Source of the DNA: Peptococcaceae bacterium BRH_c23
Lineage (GTDB): Bacteria; Bacillota_B; Desulfitobacteriia; Desulfitobacteriales; Desulfitobacteriaceae
Length of the DNA stretch: 11,202 nucleotides
Assembly (NCBI GenBank): GCA_000961805.1
Contig: LADV01000066.1
Span: forward strand, 1-11,202
Direction of reading: 5' to 3'
In this document: positions 6,841 through 11,202 of the stretch, in pieces
Numbering within the stretch: the first letter of the stretch is position 1
How the letters are laid out: every line of letters begins with the position of its first letter
Notes under the pieces: model-generated
Databases searched by the model: none
What the model was told of the DNA's origin: nothing
Seen by the model: only the letters and a program-made list of their open reading frames with translations
Translations under genes and position numbers: made by a program

Positions 6841-7527
6841 CTAGCGTATCTGCGACCTTGGCGCCAGATAGAAGACTTTGGGCGAAGTGCCCAGTTCTTC
6901 TTTCAGGCGATAGGTCGGCCGTTTTCCAATAAGTTTACTGACTTCAGATTTTGGATCATCGAGGTCTCCAAAGATGCGCACTTTGCCCGGACAACCTCGA
7001 GTACAGGCTGGTTCTTCTCCACTAGAGGTGTATTGCACACAGAAGGTACATTTTTCAGCGACACCAACTGGCCGATCAGGAGTGAAAACTAACCTTCCAT
7101 CCTTATCCCGGAAATCAACAGGGTAGCCATACTCATACCCTTCCTGATACCCAACTCGGTCCTTAACCTGCTTAGGGTCTTCCCAGTTGAATTGGCGAAC
7201 CCCATAGGGACAGGCTGCTATGCAATATCGACAACCAATACAGCGTTCAAAGTCAATCAATACCACGCCCCGTTCATCGGTATAGGTGGCTCCGGTAGGA
7301 CAAACCTTTTGGCAAGCAGGATTGTCGCACATTTGACAGGATACCGGCAGAAAATCCATTTGCAAAGCTCCAGCTTTGCCAACGGCAGCTTGATGAAAGG
7401 TACTTCCTGGGGTAAATACTCTATTCCACCACGTCCCAGGCGGCTGGGCGTTATGAGATTTGCAGACTACCGCACAAGAACGGCAACCAATGCAACGATC
7501 AAGGTCAATCACCATCCCTAGTCTCAT
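6841..7527 (-). CDS. Four-cluster [4Fe-4S] electron-transfer subunit (NrfC/PsrB/DmsB type)
   Basis: A 228-residue ferredoxin-like subunit with sixteen cysteines in four groups: C12-C15-C18-C22, C64-C67-C72-C76, C96-C99-C102-C106 and C160-C163-C175-C179. All four sets look intact, so four [4Fe-4S] clusters are expected, forming a wire between the catalytic subunit and the NrfD quinone site. The sequence has the usual CIGCRSC and CIGCRYCIAACPYG repeats. It lacks its own signal peptide, so it is presumably carried out with the Tat-exported catalytic subunit. ATG at 7527 overlaps the catalytic-gene stop by 4 bases (ATGA). A second in-frame ATG lies four codons on and cannot be excluded. The stop is TAG, immediately followed by the ribosome site of the next gene. 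Confidence 0.93.
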   Translation of the reverse strand: MRLGMVIDLDRCIGCRSCAVVCKSHNAQPPGTWWNRVFTPGSTFHQAAVGKAGALQMDFLPVSCQMCDNPACQKVCPTGATYTDERGVVLIDFERCIGCRYCIAACPYGVRQFNWEDPKQVKDRVGYQEGYEYGYPVDFRDKDGRLVFTPDRPVGVAEKCTFCVQYTSSGEEPACTRGCPGKVRIFGDLDDPKSEVSKLIGKRPTYRLKEELGTSPKVFYLAPRSQIR

Positions 7528-10094
7528 TGAACATCAACCACCTTTCTTACATCACAGAGGCATTCGTTCCAGGCTGTGTTTGGGGACCACATCCCAGGAA
7601 CAAAGTAAATTTCATGGGTTGGTTTAATAAAGGGATAGGTTAAGGAGTTATATGACTCTCCTTTCAAATAGCGACTCCACCAACCTTGCTCAAAGACCGC
7701 CTGCTTGAGACCAACCCCCGGATCAATGATTGCGTAAGCCGAGACTTTACCACGATCATTGAAGATTTCCACGAGATCCCCTTCCTTGATGCCCTTTGCT
7801 TGGCCATCCTCGGGACTGAGCCACACTCTCGGCTTTCCTTCCTGAAGTTCGTTCATCCAGATATTATTGGAATGCGTGGAATGCACTCGGTAGATGGCAT
7901 TTCGGGTAACATAGCTAAATTGGTACTTTTCTTTGGCGAGGGGATTTAAGGCATACTCGCTTTCCTCAAAGGGTGGCTTATGTACCGGAAGCGCCTCGCC
8001 CACCTGAAGCATGATATCTTCATCTTTGTATAGTTCGATCCGTCCACTCTTCACAAACTGAGCCGTTTGTTCAAGTTTGGCTGGTAGGCTAAGGGGGGGA
8101 AAAGGCTTTTTATGTTGGACTTGCTCATAGAAAGGAATTTGCCGACTTCCTGGGACCTCAGACTTTAAGCGTACCGGACCTTTTTTTAATTGTTCGAGGG
8201 TAATACCCTCTACCTCAGGTCCTCCGGTTTTGAGCAAAAGCTCGATGACTTTCTCTGCTGCCCCTTGCGGATCAAGCTCGGGATAAAAGTACTTTTCAAA
8301 ATTTGGGTTCAGTCTCTTCGCCAGTTCCCGAATAATCCAAAACTCCGGTTTGCCCTCATAAAGTGGTTTTACAGCTTGTTGCTGCAGTTGTAAGTAAGGA
8401 TGCACTGGCGTGGCCACCAGATCAGTTTTTTCATACCAAGATACTGCAGGTAGGACGGCATGACTATATTGACAGGATGTGGTCATTTGGAAATCCGTGG
8501 TCACGACAAATTCCAAATCTTCACTTTCCACCATTTCACGGAGTTTATTAGCCATGTTATGCTGGTCAAAGGGATTACCCCAACCCACGACCAGTGCTTT
8601 AATCCCATTTTTGGGCCAAGGGGCTTTCATAGTCTTGGTCGGGCCATTGAGGACGTAAAGAAAGGGGAGCCAGTTTTGCTTCTTACCTTCCGGAACCCAC
8701 CACTCTGCAACTCTAAAACGAATCCGGTACTGACCGGCATAGGTGGAAATCCCTGCTCCGGGTTTACCGATATTCCCCGTCAAAATTGGCAGCATGGCTA
8801 ACGCTCGACCCTTCAGGTCACCGTGATACCACTGATAATTACCAGCACCATAGATCACATGGAGTGGTTTGTTCTCCACCATTTCTCGAGCAATGCGGAC
8901 AAGATCTTCTTTAGGTATGCCCGCCAGTTTCTCGACGGCCTCGGTCGTGTATTGGCTAAGGCTTTCTTTAAGGAGCTGGAAGGCAGGTTTGGCTTTGACG
9001 ATCTCACCCGTTTTAAGGGTCACCTCCACAATCCCTTCGATCATGATATCTGTGGGCAGATCGAGTTTTTCCGGATGAACCGCTATTAACTGACCATTAT
9101 AAGCAACATAGGATTCCCTGTAGGCTGGTATATCAGCAGGCTTGACGAGATCTTGAACCTCCTGTGCTTTAAGTCGTTTGCCATTATCCACGCGCACGAG
9201 AAGCGGCAGGTCTGTAAAGGTTTTGATAAAATCTGCATCGTAAATCTTCTCTTCAATTAAGACCCTGGCTAAACCTAAGGCAACTGCTGCATCACTGCTC
9301 GTATTAATGGGAAACCATTCATCCGCTTTTGCTGCGGTGGGGCTAAAGTTAGGATCAAAAACCAGGATCTTAGCACCTCGATTTCTAGCTTCCAGCAAAA
9401 AATGGGCATCCGGAATTCGAGTTGCCAAGATATTAGAACCAAAGATCATGACATAGCGGGAATTCGTCCATTCCCGTGGTTCGAGTTCTTCACTTTGGAC
9501 CCCGAAGGTCATGGGCCAAAACATCGGCAAATCCCCATTTTGGTCATAAGCATGATGCATAGTCCAGCCTGCTAAGGTCGCTAACCTGCTGACCGCTCCT
9601 TTTTGGACATATCCGGTTCCACCCACCTGAAAGAGCACCCCGATAGACTCCGGGCCATACTTATCAGCAATTTCTTTTAAACGCCCTGCTGTATAATCTA
9701 AAGTCTCAGTCCAGGAAGCTTCTTTAAAATCTCCAGAACCTGGCTTACCTTTTAAAATGAGGGGGGTTTTCAAGCGGTCCGGACCATAGATAAGGTTTGT
9801 CATGGACAGCCCTTTAAGGCAACCGCGAGGATTGTACTCTTGTTCTGGATAGTCAGCGGCTTGAATAATTGACTTAATCTGGTCGTCCTCTACAAGGGCC
9901 TTCATCCCGCACGCCCCTGTACAGTTCGGCGAACAGGTCGTGCGAACATAATTTAGCTGCGCATCAACTTGCTCAGGTGTGGCTATCGCTTGATGAATAA
10001 ATGAGGCCGTACCTGCGGTCCCTACGAAAACACCAGTAGCCGCAGATACTTTAAGAAATTGTCGACGCGAAAGCTTCAGGTTCTTTCTTTGCAC
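7524..10094 (-). CDS. Tat-exported molybdopterin oxidoreductase catalytic subunit, NarG-like (type II) Mo-ligand motif
   Basis: An 856-residue DMSO-reductase-superfamily protein. A twin-arginine signal (SRRQFLK, R10-R11) with a hydrophobic region ends near QAIA (about 36-39). An N-terminal [4Fe-4S] site follows with C54, C58, C62 and C92 (C-x3-C-x3-C-x29-C). The segment YDQNGDLP (183-190), then EWTNSRYVMIFGSN and RIPDAHFLLEAR, lines up with the NarG stretch YDWYCDLP...GSN..RTPDAHF. This makes D188 the likely molybdenum ligand. The C-terminal dinucleotide-binding domain (about 735-856) contains THSNN and LSPEDGQAKGIKEGDLVEIF. It would hold a bis-MGD molybdenum (or tungsten) centre and act outside the cytoplasmic membrane. 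It is far shorter than NarG (about 1,200 residues), and the substrate cannot be named. GTG at 10094 has GGAGGTG seven bases upstream. It is the first gene of a three-gene operon. Confidence 0.93.
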   Translation of the reverse strand: MQRKNLKLSRRQFLKVSAATGVFVGTAGTASFIHQAIATPEQVDAQLNYVRTTCSPNCTGACGMKALVEDDQIKSIIQAADYPEQEYNPRGCLKGLSMTNLIYGPDRLKTPLILKGKPGSGDFKEASWTETLDYTAGRLKEIADKYGPESIGVLFQVGGTGYVQKGAVSRLATLAGWTMHHAYDQNGDLPMFWPMTFGVQSEELEPREWTNSRYVMIFGSNILATRIPDAHFLLEARNRGAKILVFDPNFSPTAAKADEWFPINTSSDAAVALGLARVLIEEKIYDADFIKTFTDLPLLVRVDNGKRLKAQEVQDLVKPADIPAYRESYVAYNGQLIAVHPEKLDLPTDIMIEGIVEVTLKTGEIVKAKPAFQLLKESLSQYTTEAVEKLAGIPKEDLVRIAREMVENKPLHVIYGAGNYQWYHGDLKGRALAMLPILTGNIGKPGAGISTYAGQYRIRFRVAEWWVPEGKKQNWLPFLYVLNGPTKTMKAPWPKNGIKALVVGWGNPFDQHNMANKLREMVESEDLEFVVTTDFQMTTSCQYSHAVLPAVSWYEKTDLVATPVHPYLQLQQQAVKPLYEGKPEFWIIRELAKRLNPNFEKYFYPELDPQGAAEKVIELLLKTGGPEVEGITLEQLKKGPVRLKSEVPGSRQIPFYEQVQHKKPFPPLSLPAKLEQTAQFVKSGRIELYKDEDIMLQVGEALPVHKPPFEESEYALNPLAKEKYQFSYVTRNAIYRVHSTHSNNIWMNELQEGKPRVWLSPEDGQAKGIKEGDLVEIFNDRGKVSAYAIIDPGVGLKQAVFEQGWWSRYLKGESYNSLTYPFIKPTHEIYFVPGMWSPNTAWNECLCDVRKVVDVQ

Positions 10095-10199
10095 TTACGA
10101 GCACCTCCACTTGATTGTTCAATTTATAACTAATATGCTATGTAGTCGGTTCTTACCCTCAATTAGATCACAATTTGGTTGGTAATTCCGTGAACGCTG

Positions 10200-10216
10200 T
10201 CACACTTAAGATGTGA
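10200..10216. promoter_or_regulatory. Inverted repeat TCACA-N7-TGTGA upstream of the molybdoenzyme operon
   Basis: The arms TCACA and TGTGA flank CTTAAGA. The half-sites are those of CRP/FNR-family regulators but in everted order compared with the classic TGTGA-N6-TCACA box. It lies about 105 bases upstream of the GTG start. It could be an operator for a regulator not in the window; this is a weak call based on symmetry and position only. Confidence 0.3.
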
Positions 10217-10296
10217 TTCGATTAAGGAATGCTTACTGTTCAAGTGGAGCCGAGGAAATATAATGCATTCAATTACCCTAAAGAATTAACATATAG

Positions 10297-10338
10297 AAAA
10301 AGAGACTCAAACCCTAACAAGCGAGGTTTAAGTCTCTT
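10297..10338 (-). terminator. Rho-independent terminator of the corA-type gene
   Basis: On the minus strand AAGAGACT-T-AAACC (10338-10325) pairs with GGTTT-G-AGTCTCTT (10313-10300): 13 base pairs with one mismatch and an 11-base loop. The downstream arm runs into a T5 stretch (10301-10297). It lies about 90 bases after the corA-type stop, and upstream of the molybdoenzyme leader, so the two genes are likely separate transcription units. Confidence 0.75.
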
Positions 10339-10427
10339 CTCTTCCTATACTACTTATACAACGTTAGTAAAAACCGCAGTAGCTCTGCCAGAACCAAGAT
10401 CCGTCCTTTTGAAAACAGATTGGAGCC

Positions 10428-11202
10428 CTAAAACATATCCTTTTTCATTAAAAAAATGACCCCTCCAAAACAAAGAACAACCGACATACCGACAACAATC
10501 CCAAAACCATAGTCTGATGTCTGAAAAGGAATTTTAACGTTCATACCGAAAAAGCTGGCTAGCATCGTCGGAAGGGCTAAAATAATCGTTATAGATGCCA
10601 AAAACTTCATAACCATGTTTAAATTATTGGAAATAATGGAAGCAAAAGCATCCATCATACTACTCGAAATGTTACTATAGGTTTCTGCCATCTCGACTGC
10701 CTGTTTATTTTCTATGATGACATCTTCGAGCAAATCCTGGTCTTCTTCATATACCTTCAGGACCTTCGTTCTCAACATCTTGTCCATGACTTTTTCATTA
10801 GATTTCAAGGAAGTCGTAAAATAGACAAGACTTTTTTGAAGGTTCAGCAACCTGATTAATTCCTTATTTTTCATTGATTTGTGAAGTGCCAACTCAATTT
10901 CGTTCGTCTTCTTTTCAATTTCTCTAAGTAAGGTTAAATATAAGGAGGCACTTTTATAGAGGATTTGAAATAAAAACCTTGTCTTTTTATGGGTTTCCAT
11001 TCCACGAACTTTTCCATTTGCAAAATCCTTAAGGACATCGACTTCTTGTAAGCACACGGTTACAAGATGATTTTCGGTCAATATGATTCCGAGAGGGATT
11101 GTTTCGTAGATAACCGTCGCGTCTTGGATTATTGGTACATTAATAATAACTAAAATTTGATTATTCTCAGTTTCAATTCGGGGTCGCTCTTCATCGTCTA
11201 AA
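10428..11202 (-). CDS. CorA-family divalent metal ion transporter, N-terminus beyond the window
   Basis: The reading frame is open to the window edge: the TTG at 11081 is internal, since about 40 further residues upstream (LDDEERPRIETENNQILVII onward) are in frame and look like the CorA cytoplasmic domain. The visible 257 residues contain the long helical region (about 45-155, counted from the TTG), the first membrane helix (about 159-178), the signature FFGMNV (GMN at 179-181) and a second helix (about 192-212) ending in the short basic tail KKDMF. CorA proteins form pentameric channels for Mg2+ and sometimes Co2+, Ni2+ or Zn2+. The usual tyrosine before GMN is phenylalanine here, and the loop after it (KIPFQTSDYG) is not the classic MPEL, so ion selectivity may differ. 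The stop is TAG. The gene has its own terminator and no functional link to the neighbouring molybdoenzyme is seen. Confidence 0.9.
   Translation of the reverse strand, partial: LDDEERPRIETENNQILVIINVPIIQDATVIYETIPLGIILTENHLVTVCLQEVDVLKDFANGKVRGMETHKKTRFLFQILYKSASLYLTLLREIEKKTNEIELALHKSMKNKELIRLLNLQKSLVYFTTSLKSNEKVMDKMLRTKVLKVYEEDQDLLEDVIIENKQAVEMAETYSNISSSMMDAFASIISNNLNMVMKFLASITIILALPTMLASFFGMNVKIPFQTSDYGFGIVVGMSVVLCFGGVIFLMKKDMF

Larger units (their letters stand above)
10095..10427. other. 333-base intergenic region upstream of the molybdoenzyme operon
   Basis: It holds the leader and presumed promoter of the leftward molybdoenzyme operon, and the terminator of the leftward corA-type gene. 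I see no convincing sigma-A promoter. Two dyads are present: TCACA-N7-TGTGA at 10200-10216 and TTGA-N4-TCAA at 10111-10122, the latter just before the ribosome site. The 76-codon rightward frame here has no recognisable character. Confidence 0.5.

Noticed and set aside
10111..10122. FNR-like dyad TTGA-N4-TCAA before the catalytic gene
   Set aside because: Two bases shorter than a true FNR box (TTGAT-N4-ATCAA) and placed almost on the ribosome site.
10229..10459. 76-codon rightward open frame
   Set aside because: Runs through a terminator hairpin and into the end of the corA-type gene; low-complexity character and no ribosome site.

Overview
The window looks like a chromosomal segment of an anaerobic, low-to-medium GC Firmicute. 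A Desulfitobacterium-like member of the Peptococcaceae fits best: strong AGGAGG-type ribosome sites with frequent GTG/TTG starts, a Tat-exported molybdo-oxidoreductase with an NrfD anchor, and a DUF438/hemerythrin/PAS protein. The genus is inferred from gene style and content, not proven.

Left part (1-2350). The window opens inside an IS4-superfamily transposase (IS1634-like) that is cut by the window edge and broken by a one-base frameshift near its 3' end. Next comes a visibly AT-rich, leftward three-gene module: an XRE repressor, an ImmA/IrrE-type zinc peptidase and a PIN-domain ribonuclease. The genes overlap by a few bases. The promoter carries two near-identical TTAAC-N6-GTTAA-type operators exactly 42 bp apart. 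The PIN gene has one in-frame amber codon (TAG) at codon 30, which separates its first acidic active-site region from the rest. The frame stays open for a further 147 codons. This is the most interesting point of the window.

Middle (2383-5481). A leftward DUF1835/DUF3658 gene is followed by about 800 bases without a convincing gene but with several palindromes, including a 26-bp near-perfect one. A rightward gene then encodes a DUF438 + hemerythrin-like + PAS protein, a likely cytoplasmic sensor of oxygen, redox state or a small ligand. A hairpin separates it from the convergent operon.

Right part (5506-10094). A tightly packed leftward operon encodes a three-subunit complex iron-sulfur molybdoenzyme: a Tat-targeted catalytic subunit, a four-cluster ferredoxin subunit and a ten-helix NrfD-type quinone-interacting membrane subunit. 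The catalytic subunit resembles the Asp-ligated (type II, NarG-like) branch at its molybdenum-ligand motif but is much shorter than NarG. Together they would move electrons between the quinone pool and an unknown substrate outside the membrane. No dedicated TorD/NarJ-type chaperone gene is seen in the window. Upstream lie a 333-base intergenic region with a dyad and a strong terminator, then a CorA-type metal-ion transporter gene whose 5' end is off the window.
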